The notes: a model not told the origin generated them from the sequence alone. DNA of 32,935 nt from Planctomycetota bacterium (GCA_020847695.1 JADLBP010000321.1:1-32935), one strand, 5' to 3'. Positions 17,616 through 26,149 are shown, counted from the stretch's first letter. Made by a program: numbers and translations.

Positions 17616-17674
17616 GTTAGAGTCTTGGCGCCAAGAACTGGCCTGGCGTTAAATAAGCCTGTTCGGTTAGAGTC
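17616..17674. repeat. Direct repeat pair GTTAGAGTC with 14-bp palindrome between
   Basis: GTTAGAGTC occurs at 17616-17624 and again at 17666-17674, exactly 50 bases apart. TCTTGGCGCCAAGA at 17623-17636 is a perfect 14-bp palindrome touching the first copy. Just before it, CTGGCT (17594-17599) and AGCCAG (17609-17614) form another inverted repeat. All of this lies in the 5' region of the propeller gene and beside the antiporter break, so it may be a regulator binding site or a trace of the rearrangement. Confidence 0.55.
17625..17654 (+). promoter_or_regulatory. Candidate sigma-70-like promoter of the propeller gene
   Basis: TTGGCG (17625-17630) and TTAAAT (17649-17654) are spaced by 18 bases, 40 bases before the ATG at 17694. 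The -35 part lies inside the 14-bp palindrome 17623-17636, so a protein bound to the palindrome would block it. The TTAAAT is in one of the few AT-rich patches of the window. Confidence 0.4.
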
Positions 17675-17693
17675 GACGCAGAGGAACTGGGTG

Positions 17694-19424
17694 ATGTCGT
17701 TGCGATCATTGACCGTCTTGTGCCTGTCCCTCGGCGCGTCGCGCGCTGTAACCAACGCGCAATCCACTAGCGTGGTGAGCGTGAATGGTGCGGGCGTCCA
17801 GAGTAACTCCCTGAGCCGACTGCCAGCTCTATCCGCGAACGGTCGCTACGTGGCATTCGAGAGCGATGGCACCAACCTGATCGCGTTCGACTCCAATGGA
17901 GGTTTTCGCGACATCTTCGTCCGGGATCTCGTCGCGGGAACGACAGAAGTCGTGAGCGTAAACTCCAGCGGTGTGCAGTCGTACTGGAACTGCTATGCGC
18001 CATCGATCTCGGCTGACGGCACGCGCGTCGTCTTCCACTCCGCCGCAGATAATTTGGTTCTCGGCGACACGAATGTGCTCGACGACGTCTTCTTGCACGA
18101 TCGGGTGACTGGCATGACTGAGCTCGTCAGTCAGAGCAGTTCCGGTGTTTTTGGTGCGGATCGCAGCTTCAATGCGCGGATCGCGCCGAACGGGGATGTC
18201 GTGGCATTCGAGAGCAACTCGACCAATCTGGTGCCCGGCGACACCAACGGGTTCGGAGACGTATTCGCACGTGTGTCGTCGGCGGGAACCACGGAGATAG
18301 TCAGCGTCACATCGTCCGGCGCCCAGGCGAACTCGGTCAGCTTTCAGCCGACGCTCTCCGCGGACGGGCGCTACATCGCGTTCACCAGCTTCGCGACGAA
18401 TCTCGTCGTGCCAGATGTAAATGGGGGACTCGGGGATGTCTTTGTGCGGGATAGGTCGCTTGGGACCACTGAGCTCATCAGTAAGAGCACCGCGAACATT
18501 CAGGGGGCGAAAGTCAGCGCCGTCGGGTCAATCTCCGCAGATGGCCGTTTTGTTGCCTTTCAGAGCGAAGCCACGAATCTCGTCCTCGGTGACACCAATT
18601 CTCGCATGGACATATTTGTCCGCGACCGCGATGCCGGTACCACGCGTCGCGTGAGTGTCTCTACGACGGGTATCCAGGCGAATGACGGCTCCTACGGGCC
18701 GTTTGTGACTGCCGATGGCCGCTTCGTGGCATTTTCAAGCTACGCGACGAACCTCATCGCAGGCGACACGAACACCGCCGCCGACGTCTTTGTGCACAAC
18801 GTATCGACCGGTTCGTTGGATCTCGCGAGTATTGGCAATTCCGGCGCGTTACCGAACCAGAGCTCATTCGCAGGAGGTATCAGCTCGGATGGCCGGCGCG
18901 TGGTCTTCGAGAGCTCGGCGACCAATCTGGTCGTTCCGGACACCAATGGCTCTTGGGTAGACGTGCTATTGCGCGACCGAGGCGCTCCTCCCACGCCACA
19001 AAACTACTGCCTCGGCAAGGCCAATTCGTTGGGCTGTATGCCCTTGTTGACGTTTACCGGCGCGCCAAGCGCATCCGCGGGATCGGGTTTCGGCATTCAG
19101 GCGTCCAACGTGCTGAACCAGCGGCTGGGTGTGATTCTCTACAGCGAAGTGGGATCGTGGCTCGCGCCATTCGCGGGCGGAACACTCTGCGTCGCGATCC
19201 CGCTCGAGCGAGGTCCGTGGACGTTCTCGGCTGGGAATCCCCCGCCGAACGACTGTTCGGGGAATCTCACCTTCGACTTCAATGTGTTTATCGCTGGCGG
19301 TGCTGATCCGTCTTTGGTGGCGGGTCAGCAAGTGTGGCTCCAGGTGTGGACTCGCGACCCAGGGTTTGCCGGGCCCGACAACATTGGACTCACCGAAGCG
19401 CTGACGTTCGTCATTGGAAGTTGA
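17694..19424 (+). CDS. Secreted seven-repeat PD40/TolB-like propeller protein with planctomycete-type C-terminal module
   Basis: The 576 residues begin with a signal peptide (cleavage likely after NAQ near 23). Residues about 38-435 are seven repeats of ~58 residues, each with a form of LSADGRYVAF, a TNLVxGDTNG stretch and DVFVRDR, then GTTELVS: a beta-propeller with Asp-rich loops that could bind calcium. Residues about 436-576 are a separate module with four cysteines ([30 protein letters not shown]) and a QVWTRDP stretch, also found in the 28856 gene. The ATG follows GAGGAACTGGGTG. Base composition is clearly less GC-rich than neighbours (for example 31 of 60 bases in 18541-18600), with many A/T third positions, suggesting transfer or different selection. 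Probably extracellular or surface-bound; ligand unknown. Confidence 0.88.
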   Translation: MSLRSLTVLCLSLGASRAVTNAQSTSVVSVNGAGVQSNSLSRLPALSANGRYVAFESDGTNLIAFDSNGGFRDIFVRDLVAGTTEVVSVNSSGVQSYWNCYAPSISADGTRVVFHSAADNLVLGDTNVLDDVFLHDRVTGMTELVSQSSSGVFGADRSFNARIAPNGDVVAFESNSTNLVPGDTNGFGDVFARVSSAGTTEIVSVTSSGAQANSVSFQPTLSADGRYIAFTSFATNLVVPDVNGGLGDVFVRDRSLGTTELISKSTANIQGAKVSAVGSISADGRFVAFQSEATNLVLGDTNSRMDIFVRDRDAGTTRRVSVSTTGIQANDGSYGPFVTADGRFVAFSSYATNLIAGDTNTAADVFVHNVSTGSLDLASIGNSGALPNQSSFAGGISSDGRRVVFESSATNLVVPDTNGSWVDVLLRDRGAPPTPQNYCLGKANSLGCMPLLTFTGAPSASAGSGFGIQASNVLNQRLGVILYSEVGSWLAPFAGGTLCVAIPLERGPWTFSAGNPPPNDCSGNLTFDFNVFIAGGADPSLVAGQQVWLQVWTRDPGFAGPDNIGLTEALTFVIGS

Positions 19425-19581
19425 GCGTCGCCAGGTAGGTGTTGCGTCCGCTTCGCAGGAACCACGAGGTGGTCGCTGGAACAGCATCGGAACCTCGTTC
19501 GAACGCGGCCGCGATGGTTCGTTCGTGCCGCGCCGCTACAGTCGCTCGCCGTCGATCGTTCGAACCCCAACAGGAACTCGC

Positions 19582-22500
19582 ATGCTCCGTCGCCTCAACG
19601 CCGTCCTCGCCCTCTATTCGACGCTTTGCGTCGCTTGCTCCGCGCCCGTGCAAGGCTCGCCGACCCCGGAGCCGGTCCCGGCGACGCCCGCGTCGGTCGC
19701 TCGCCCCGACGGCGTCAGCACCACCGACACGCGGATGCTCGAGCAGCCGGCGATCAGCGCGGAGCACATCGCGTTCGTCTACGCGAGCGACCTCTGGGTG
19801 GCGCGGCTCGACGGCTCGAACGTCCGGCGCCTGACCTCGCATCCGGGGCTCGAGCTGCGGCCGCGCTTCTCGCCGGACGGCAAGTGGCTCGCGTTCTCCG
19901 GCCAGTACGACGGAAACCTCGACGTCTACCTGGTCCCGGTCGCCGGCGGCGAGCCGCAGCGCCTGACCTGGCACCCCGGCGACGACGTCGTCCAAGGCTT
20001 CACGCCCGACGGCGCGTCGGTCGCCTTCCTCTCGCAGCGCGACGTCTACACGCGCCGCTTCTGGCACCTCTTCTCGGTTGACGTGCGCGGCGGCTTCCCG
20101 AAGAGCTACGACCTGCCGAGCTGCAACGACGTCGCGTTCTCGCCCGACGGCAAGCAGCTCGCCTACAACCCGCTGTCCGACGCCTTCCAGCAATGGAAGA
20201 ACTACCGCGGCGGCCGGACCAGCCGCATCTGGATCTACTCGCTCGACAACCGCGGCGTGACCGAGGTCCCGCAGCCGAAGGGCCGCAGCAACGACACCGA
20301 CGCGGCGTGGCTCGGCGGCAAGCTCTACTTCCGCTCCGATCGCGCGGGCGAGTTCAACCTGTTCGCGTACGACCCGACGTCGAAGGCGGTGACGCAACTG
20401 ACGCAGCACGCCGACTTCCCGATCCAGTCGCTCTCGAGCGGCGGCGGCAAGCTCGTGTACGAGCAGGCCGGTTGGCTGCACCTCTTCGATCCCGCGATCG
20501 GTCGGTCGACGCGCCTGGTGCTCGGCGTCGCCGCCGACCTCGCCGACACGCGCCCGCGCTTCGTCAAGGGCGCGGAGTACGTCCGCGCCGCCGATCCGTC
20601 GCCGTCCGGTGCCCGCGTCGCCGTCGCGTTCCGCGGCGAGATCCTGACCGTGCCCGCGGAAAAGGGCGATCCGCGCAACCTGACCGAGACGCCGGGCGCG
20701 AACGAGCGCACGCCGGCGTGGTCGCCCGACGGCAAGACGATCGCGTGGTTCTCCGACGAGAGCGGCGAGAACCGGCTGGTGCTCGCGCCGCAGGACGGCC
20801 GCGGCGAGCGTCGGTCGCTCGCGCTCGAGGGAGCAGGCTTCTACTTCGACCCGAAGTGGTCGCCGGACTCGAAGAAGCTCTCGTACGTCGACAACGCTCG
20901 TGCGCTGTACGTCCTCGACGTCGCGAGCGGCAAGTCGACGCGGATCGCCGCCGACGCGATGTACGGCGTCTTCCCGACGATGACGCACAGTTGGTCGCCG
21001 GACTCGCGTTGGCTCGCGTACGACGTGATGACCAAGACCGGTTTCCGCACGATCGAGCTCCACGACGTCGAGAGCGGAACGACGCACGCGCTGACCGACG
21101 GGCTCTCCGACGCGACCTCTCCTGTGTTCGACGCCGGCGGCAAGTACCTCTACCTCGCCGCTTCGACCGACGCGGGCCCGTTCCTGACGTGGTTCAGCCA
21201 GGCGAGCAGCGACATCGAGCAGACCAACGCGCTCTACCTGGTGTGCCTGGCGAGCGACACGCCGTCGCCGTTCGCCAAGCAGAGCGACGAGGAGAAGCTC
21301 GCGGAGGTCAAGCCGACCGAGAAGACGGAGGCGAAGCCGAACGAGGAACCGGCGGCCAAGCCGACCGAGAAGGACGCGAAGCCGACCGAAAAGGCAGACG
21401 CGAAGCCGACCGACAGCGCGCTTGCGAAGTCCGACGAGAAGAAGCCCGACGAATCGAAGGCCGACGACAAGAAGGTCGCCGCGACCAAGATCGACTTCGA
21501 GGGGCTCGGCCAGCGCATCGTCGCGCTGCCGCTCGGCTCCGGGTTCTACAGCGGCCTGCGCGCCGGCGATGCGGGCCAGCTCTTCTACCTGAAAGCGGAG
21601 CGTGCGGAGTTCAGCGGAAGCGGGGGACAGAGCTCGCTCTCGCGCTTCGATCTCGAGGCGCGCAAGGAGAAGAGCCTGCTGTCGGGCGTGCAGAGCTTCG
21701 TCCTGACGCACGATCACAAGAAGGTGCTCTTCACGACCGCGGGGGGCGCGTGGGTCACCGCGCTCGGCGATTCGCTCGACCAATCCAAGGGCAAGCTCGC
21801 GTACGACGCGCTCGAGGTGAAGATCGATCCGCGCGTCGAGTGGCGGCAGATCTTCGACGAGGCGTGGCGGATCAACCGCGACTACTTCTACGACCCGAAG
21901 ATGCACGGCGCGGACTGGCCGGCGATGAAGGCGCGCTACGCGCAGTTCCTGCCCCATCTCGCGACGCGCAACGACCTGAACCGCGTGATCATGTGGCTCT
22001 GCTCGGAGCTCGGCGTCGGCCACAGCCGCGGCGGCGGCGGCGACACGCTCGTCGACGCCAAGACGGTGCCCGGTGGGCTGCTCGGCGCCGATTACGAGCT
22101 CGCGGACGGCCGCTATCGCTTCAAGAAGGTGTACGGCGGCCTCAACTGGACGCCGGAGCTGCGCGCGCCTCTGACCGAGCCCGGCGTCGGCGTCAAGGCG
22201 GGCGAATACCTGCTCGCGGTGCAAGGTCGCGACCTGACGGCGAACGACAATCTCTACGCTCGGTTCGAGAACAGCGCGGGCAAGCAGCTCGAGCTCACGG
22301 TCGGTCCGAACGCCGACGGCACCGGTTCGCGGACAGTCAAAGTGGTGCCGATCGCCGACGAAGGTGCGCTGCGCAACCGCGATTGGGTCGAGGGCAATAT
22401 CGCGAAGGTGACCAAGGCGACCGACGGCAAGGTCGCGTACGTCTACGTGCCGAACACCGCAGAGCTCGGGTTCGAGTACTTCAAGCGCTACTTCTTCCCG

Positions 22501-23034
22501 CAGTCCGACCGTCAGGCGATCATCGTCGACGAGCGACACAACGGCGGCGGCTCGGTCGCCGACTACTACATCGACATCCTGCGCCGTCCGTACGTCAGCA
22601 GTTGGGCGACGCGCTACGGCGAGAGCTTCGCGACGCCGCAGGCGGCGATCTTCGGGCCGAAGGTGATGTTGATCGACGAGACCGCGGGCTCCGGCGGCGA
22701 CCTGTTGCCGTGGATGTTCCGGAAGTTCGCGCTCGGCAAGTTGATCGGCCGTCGCACGTGGGGTGGGCTCGTCGGGATCCTCGGCTTCCCCGAGCTGATG
22801 GACGGCGGCGAGGTCACCGCGCCGAACATCGGATTCTGGACCGAGGAAGAAGGCTTCGGAGTCGAGAACGTCGGCGTGCCGCCGGACATCGAGGTCGAGC
22901 AGCTGCCCGCGCTGGTCCAGGCGGGCCGCGATCCGCAGCTCGAGCGCGCGATCGAGGAGATCCTGGCCGAGCTGAAGGCGAACCCGCCGAGCGCGCCGGT
23001 GCAGCCGCCGTTCCCGGTGCGCGTGCGCAAGTAG
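19582..23034 (+). CDS. Tricorn protease homologue, putative lipoprotein
   Basis: The 1150-residue protein follows tricorn architecture. The N-terminus is a signal with Cys near 17-20 (CVACSAP), probably a lipoprotein anchor. Residues ~45-560 hold the PD40 beta-propeller region (PRFSPDGKWLAFSG, PAWSPDGKTIAWFS). Residues ~568-633 are a Lys/Glu/Pro-rich linker with KPTEK repeats. The catalytic half follows, with His814 (GVGHSRGG), a PDZ-like domain at ~866-912, the nucleophile Ser1037 (TAGSGGDLLPW) and Glu1095 (GVENVGVPPDIEV). All key residues of the family are present. Tricorn degrades oligopeptides; this bacterial form is likely periplasmic or surface-located. ATG 19582 follows CAGGAACTCGC and gives the signal peptide. 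It stands alone; a 10-bp hairpin lies ~70 bases after the stop. Confidence 0.93.
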   Translation: MLRRLNAVLALYSTLCVACSAPVQGSPTPEPVPATPASVARPDGVSTTDTRMLEQPAISAEHIAFVYASDLWVARLDGSNVRRLTSHPGLELRPRFSPDGKWLAFSGQYDGNLDVYLVPVAGGEPQRLTWHPGDDVVQGFTPDGASVAFLSQRDVYTRRFWHLFSVDVRGGFPKSYDLPSCNDVAFSPDGKQLAYNPLSDAFQQWKNYRGGRTSRIWIYSLDNRGVTEVPQPKGRSNDTDAAWLGGKLYFRSDRAGEFNLFAYDPTSKAVTQLTQHADFPIQSLSSGGGKLVYEQAGWLHLFDPAIGRSTRLVLGVAADLADTRPRFVKGAEYVRAADPSPSGARVAVAFRGEILTVPAEKGDPRNLTETPGANERTPAWSPDGKTIAWFSDESGENRLVLAPQDGRGERRSLALEGAGFYFDPKWSPDSKKLSYVDNARALYVLDVASGKSTRIAADAMYGVFPTMTHSWSPDSRWLAYDVMTKTGFRTIELHDVESGTTHALTDGLSDATSPVFDAGGKYLYLAASTDAGPFLTWFSQASSDIEQTNALYLVCLASDTPSPFAKQSDEEKLAEVKPTEKTEAKPNEEPAAKPTEKDAKPTEKADAKPTDSALAKSDEKKPDESKADDKKVAATKIDFEGLGQRIVALPLGSGFYSGLRAGDAGQLFYLKAERAEFSGSGGQSSLSRFDLEARKEKSLLSGVQSFVLTHDHKKVLFTTAGGAWVTALGDSLDQSKGKLAYDALEVKIDPRVEWRQIFDEAWRINRDYFYDPKMHGADWPAMKARYAQFLPHLATRNDLNRVIMWLCSELGVGHSRGGGGDTLVDAKTVPGGLLGADYELADGRYRFKKVYGGLNWTPELRAPLTEPGVGVKAGEYLLAVQGRDLTANDNLYARFENSAGKQLELTVGPNADGTGSRTVKVVPIADEGALRNRDWVEGNIAKVTKATDGKVAYVYVPNTAELGFEYFKRYFFPQSDRQAIIVDERHNGGGSVADYYIDILRRPYVSSWATRYGESFATPQAAIFGPKVMLIDETAGSGGDLLPWMFRKFALGKLIGRRTWGGLVGILGFPELMDGGEVTAPNIGFWTEEEGFGVENVGVPPDIEVEQLPALVQAGRDPQLERAIEEILAELKANPPSAPVQPPFPVRVRK
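21310..21414 (+). repeat. In-frame KPTE-type coding repeat in the tricorn linker
   Basis: Five units beginning AAG-CCG-A(C/A)C-GA (Lys-Pro-Thr/Asn-Glu/Asp) start at 21310, 21334, 21358, 21379 and 21403, spaced 24, 24, 21 and 24 bases. They code for a charged, probably disordered spacer between the propeller and catalytic halves. Slippage at such a repeat could change linker length in frame. Confidence 0.75.
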
Positions 23035-23106
23035 GTCGCGCCTCGCGCCTCGCGTCCGGCGGCCGATCACTCGGGCCGTCGGGCCCGCGGCGCGGTCAGG
23101 CGCTCG

Positions 23107-23129
23107 GACCAGGTCGGCGCGACCTGGTC
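23107..23129. terminator. Strong hairpin downstream of tricorn gene
   Basis: GACCAGGTCG and CGACCTGGTC are a perfect 10-bp inverted repeat around a three-base GCG loop, about 70 bases after the tricorn stop. No T-run follows (TCTCGATCG), so it is either a non-canonical terminator, an mRNA 3' stabiliser, or a binding site. The symmetrical form works on either strand. Confidence 0.4.
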
Positions 23130-23733
23130 TCGATCGCTGGGCCGATCGTCGCGGCGACCCACTTGCTTCGCCGGTCGAGGGCCCGGTGGCCGGGGCAGCG
23201 CGTCGGGCGCGATCGGCCGACGATCTCGGATCGGCGCGAGGTTGTCCGGCCCGGACGGCCGGCCACCCGGGCGCCCGCGGAAGCGGGATGATCTCGTCCA
23301 AGCCAGGCTGAATTCGGACGACGCACCGGGCCAACTCGGCGGTCGGGGCAGGTGGCCTCCATCCTCGGACGCCGATGGGAGCAGGATTCCCTGCTTCGCT
23401 ACTCGCCCAGGCGTGTGCTAAACGTTCTGTGCATCCGGACTCTGAACGCTCTCGCGAACCGCCATCGATGGGCTCGAGCCCCCGCCGCGTCCGGCGCGGG
23501 CGGTCGACCTGCGCGCTGGCGCGAGCGGAACTTGGGGCCGGACCCTGCGCATGCGCTCCGCACCGCGTCCCCGATCCCGTACGACTGCGTCCTCCCGCAG
23601 CGGTGAGTCGCACGTCGGACGTTGCGCGGGCGACGCAGTCGCGTCCGTCGTTCGGTTCGAGCCGCGAGGTTCCCGGCTCCCGACCGTCGCCGCGCGCATC
23701 CATCTGCGCGCGCGCCCGCACATCGTGATCCCT

Positions 23734-23767
23734 TTCGGCTCTCGCGCCGAAGGAGCCTCGCGGCTCC
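23734..23767. repeat. Tandem hairpins
   Basis: TTCGGC (23734-23739) pairs with GCCGAA (23746-23751) across a six-base loop, and directly next to it GGAGCC (23752-23757) pairs with GGCTCC (23762-23767) across a TCGC loop. Back-to-back stems with no gap suggest a folded RNA or 5' leader upstream of the XRE gene, but the length is short and the DNA is GC-rich. Confidence 0.35.
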
Positions 23768-23903
23768 GTCGATGGGTTCGCGGCGTCTCTCGTCCGTTTG
23801 CGATCGGGTCGCCCCCGCGACCCTGCGATTCTCCCCAAGAAGGTACGGAGCTCTCCCTTGACCGCATTCTCGCTCTACTGGCTCGCTCGCCGGGCAGGTT
23901 GCC

Positions 23904-24221
23904 ATGGGCAGTGATCCCGCGGCGCCGCGATTGGGTACGCGCCTGCGCTGTCTGCGCGGCGACGAAAGCCCCTCGGCCTTCGCCGAGCGCTTGGGTCTCG
24001 ACGTCACGTTCCTGCACGAGGTCGAACTCGGGCTGCGCTGGCCCGAGGACGAAGAGCTCGCGCGCATCGCCGAGCGCCTCGCCGTCGACTCAGGCGACCT
24101 GATCCTGTTGGCCTATCTCGATCGATCTCCGCTGTTGGCGCGCTACCTCGCGTCCAAGGGCGTCGATCCCGACCTCGACGCGCCGAGCTGCTGCTCGTCC
24201 GGCGGCGCGGCGACCGACTGA
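23904..24221 (+). CDS. Small XRE-family helix-turn-helix protein with C-terminal cysteine pair
   Basis: The 105-residue protein is mainly one XRE/Cro-type HTH domain (about 8-65): LGTRLRCLRGDESPSAFAERLGLDVTFL gives helices 1-2, HEVELGLRWPEDEELARIAERLAVD gives helices 3-5. A short tail contains a vicinal Cys pair (PSCCSSGG near 95-101), and there is another Cys near residue 15, so redox or metal sensing is possible but unproven. The ATG is the first in frame and is preceded by GGCAGGTTGCC, a poor ribosome binding site. The downstream lipoprotein gene starts 46 bases later in the same direction and may be cotranscribed. The target genes are unknown. Confidence 0.8.
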   Translation: MGSDPAAPRLGTRLRCLRGDESPSAFAERLGLDVTFLHEVELGLRWPEDEELARIAERLAVDSGDLILLAYLDRSPLLARYLASKGVDPDLDAPSCCSSGGAATD

Positions 24222-24267
24222 GCGTCCGCGGCGCCGCGCCAGTCGGCGGGAGCGAGCGCGCCGCAGA

Positions 24268-24897
24268 ATGCGTGCTAGCTTCGGGACGTTGAAGCTCGCG
24301 CTCGGTCTCGCCCTCGCTTGCCTTGCCTGCGCTCCCGCGCGGGTCGAGCCGCGCGTTTGGGTCGACGCGACCAGCGGAATCGCCGCGGCGCTCGCGCTCG
24401 ATCACGAGGCCGGCAACGAGATCTTCGCGCCCGAGCTCGGACCGACGCTCGACGTCGCGGTCTGGGACGACGGAACCGTCGTGTGGAGCCGCGAAGGCGG
24501 TTCGGGCGAGCGAACGCTGCTCCGCGGCCGCGTCGAGCCCGAACGCGTCGCCGCCGCGGTGCGCGCGATCGCCGCTCGGATCGAGACCGTGCCGTCCGGC
24601 GAGCGCTCGTATCGCGTGCCGGACTCCGGCTTCGACCGCATCGCGGTGCGCGGCGAGCGCGGTTGGCTCGAGCTCGCGTCGGCGCACGAGGGCTTCGAGC
24701 AGAATCCCAAGCTCGTCGCGCTCGACCACGGCATCACCGCCGTCGACGAGCGCGGACGCGCGGCGATGCTGGAGGAAGCGAGCGAGGGCTTTCGCGCGTT
24801 GCGCGCCGCGTGGGCGGACGCGCGTCGCGAGCTCGAGGCGCTGGTCCCGCCGACCGGCGAGCCGTGCGAGTCGCCCCCGCGCGCATCCGGCGGTTGA
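24268..24897 (+). CDS. Putative lipoprotein of unknown function
   Basis: This 209-residue protein has a short signal peptide (LKLALGLALACLACAP) with cysteines at about 18 and 21 that could be the lipidated residue, though neither has a perfect lipobox. The mature part has no family I recognise. It has beta-like stretches (LDVAVWDDGTVVWSR, SGFDRIAVRGERGWLEL) and a helical C-terminal region rich in Ala/Arg/Glu (EEASEGFRALRAAWADARRELEAL). The WDDGTVVWSR stretch occurs in several secreted planctomycete hypothetical proteins as far as I recall. The start is the ATG at 24268. It follows the XRE gene by 46 bases. Likely periplasmic. Confidence 0.7.
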   Translation: MRASFGTLKLALGLALACLACAPARVEPRVWVDATSGIAAALALDHEAGNEIFAPELGPTLDVAVWDDGTVVWSREGGSGERTLLRGRVEPERVAAAVRAIAARIETVPSGERSYRVPDSGFDRIAVRGERGWLELASAHEGFEQNPKLVALDHGITAVDERGRAAMLEEASEGFRALRAAWADARRELEALVPPTGEPCESPPRASGG

Positions 24898-25110
24898 ACG
24901 CACGCATCGGGCGTGGTCTGCGGGCTCGCGAGCGCTCGACCGCCGAGTTCGCGAACGATCGAGCGCGGTGCTCGCGCTCGCGTCGGACGCTCGCGCGGCG
25001 TCGGACCGCGAGCGAACCGTCGATGCTAGGCTGGGCCCGGGAGTCGGCCGTGCCGCCTCCCGATCGATCCGCGAACGTCCGTCCCCCTGTCCCCGTCGCG
25101 AGGCTCTCCC

Positions 25111-25998
25111 ATGCACCTTTCCACGCACAATTGGATGCGCGCCGAACCGCTCGAGATCACGCTGAAGCGCATCAAGCGGCTCGGCTTCGAGAGCATCGAG
25201 ATCAGCGGCGAGCCCAAGCAATACCCGCCGAAGGACTGCCGGCCGTTGCTCGCGAAACACGGCATCAAGTGCTGGGGCGCGGTGACGTTGACCCTGGGCG
25301 ATCGCAACCTCGCCGCGAAGGATCCGAAGCAGCGCGCCGCGACCGTCGAGTACATGAAATCGGTCGTCGAGATGGTCCACGAGCTCGAGGGCCACGAGAT
25401 CACGATCGTGCCGGCGACCGTCGGCAAGGTCGCGCCCGACGGCACGCCCGAGGAGGAATGGAAGTGGGTGGTCGCGGGGCTGCAGGAGGTCTACGCGCTC
25501 GCGGAGAAGCGCGGCGTGCGCATGGCGCTCGAGCCGCTCAATCGCTTCGAGACGTACTTCCTGAACCGCGCGGACCAAGCGATGGCGCTCGCGACCGCGG
25601 TCGGGCCGAAGTGCGGCGTCTGCCTCGACGTCTTCCACATGAACATCGAGGAGAAGGACATGCACGCCGCGATCCGCACCGCGGCGCCGCGCCTCACCGA
25701 CGTCCACGTCGCCGAGAACAACCGCCTCGCACCGGGGATGGGCGCGATCGACTGGAAGAAGTTCGTCGCGACGCTGAAGGAGTGCCGCTACGACGGCGCG
25801 CTGACGATGGAAGCTGTCGCTCCGGTCGATCGCACGCCCGTGTCGCCGTGGCCGAACCAGGTCGAGCGCAATCCGGTCGACATCTCGCCCGAGCAGCTCA
25901 AGTTCATCCAGGACCACGGCTCGAGCCTGCTGTCCGAGGAGTTCTACACGATGCTCTACGAGACGGCGTCTCGCACGCTGCTGCCGCTGATCCGTTGA
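25111..25998 (+). CDS. Sugar phosphate isomerase/epimerase family (D-tagatose 3-epimerase-like)
   Basis: The 295-residue TIM-barrel protein of the AP endonuclease 2 superfamily has the four metal-binding residues of ketose 3-epimerases with the right spacing: Glu141 (ALEPLNRFE), Asp173 and His176 (CLDVFHMN), His199 (DVHVAENN) and Glu234 (TMEAVAP). The glutamates are expected to act as the catalytic pair around a Mn or Co ion. There is no signal peptide, so it is cytoplasmic. It begins a same-strand run of four genes (with an enolase-superfamily enzyme, VOC protein and D-2-hydroxyacid dehydrogenase), consistent with use of an unusual sugar or sugar acid. The exact substrate cannot be read from sequence. 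The 213 bases upstream (24898-25110) hold no gene and presumably carry the promoter. Confidence 0.88.
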   Translation: MHLSTHNWMRAEPLEITLKRIKRLGFESIEISGEPKQYPPKDCRPLLAKHGIKCWGAVTLTLGDRNLAAKDPKQRAATVEYMKSVVEMVHELEGHEITIVPATVGKVAPDGTPEEEWKWVVAGLQEVYALAEKRGVRMALEPLNRFETYFLNRADQAMALATAVGPKCGVCLDVFHMNIEEKDMHAAIRTAAPRLTDVHVAENNRLAPGMGAIDWKKFVATLKECRYDGALTMEAVAPVDRTPVSPWPNQVERNPVDISPEQLKFIQDHGSSLLSEEFYTMLYETASRTLLPLIR

Positions 25999-26149
25999 GC
26001 GGGTTCGACGAGCCTCGCTTCGCGAGCGGCCGACCGAGCGGCCGAGCTGCTCGCCCTCGAGCTCCTCGCGAACCCGAGCCACTCCCCGAACCTCGAAGAC
26101 CAGCTCGCGCGACGCGCGAGCTCCCTCCGCCCCAACCCTGCGAGCACGC

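Larger units (their letters stand above)
23035..23903. other. 869-base stretch without a convincing gene, rich in inverted repeats
   Basis: Open frames here are short, arginine/proline-rich and lack ribosome binding sites. Clear inverted repeats are at 23107-23129 (10-bp stem), 23734-23751 (TTCGGC/GCCGAA) and 23752-23767 (GGAGCC-TCGC-GGCTCC); GTCCGG-C-CCGGAC occurs near 23254-23266. The section 23400-23460 is less GC-rich than its surroundings. I looked for tRNA arms and found none that fit. It could hold an RNA gene, the promoter of the XRE regulator, or a decayed gene. Confidence 0.4.

Noticed and set aside
17545..19424. Insertion sequence or transposon carrying the propeller gene
   Set aside because: No transposase, no terminal inverted repeats matching at both ends and no target duplication could be seen.
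19411..19510. Protein-like C-terminus on the minus strand ending near YLATLNFQ, possibly the tail of a gene removed at the other side of the propeller insertion
   Set aside because: Only about 30 codons look plausible, no family can be named, and it does not resemble the missing part of the antiporter; it could be chance.
23640..23690. TTCGGTTCGAGCC stretch resembling a tRNA T-arm
   Set aside because: No matching acceptor, D or anticodon arms could be placed around it.
19411..23838. 1475-codon open frame on the minus strand antisense to the tricorn gene
   Set aside because: It covers a complete tricorn gene with all catalytic residues in the other strand; its translation is low-complexity shadow sequence.
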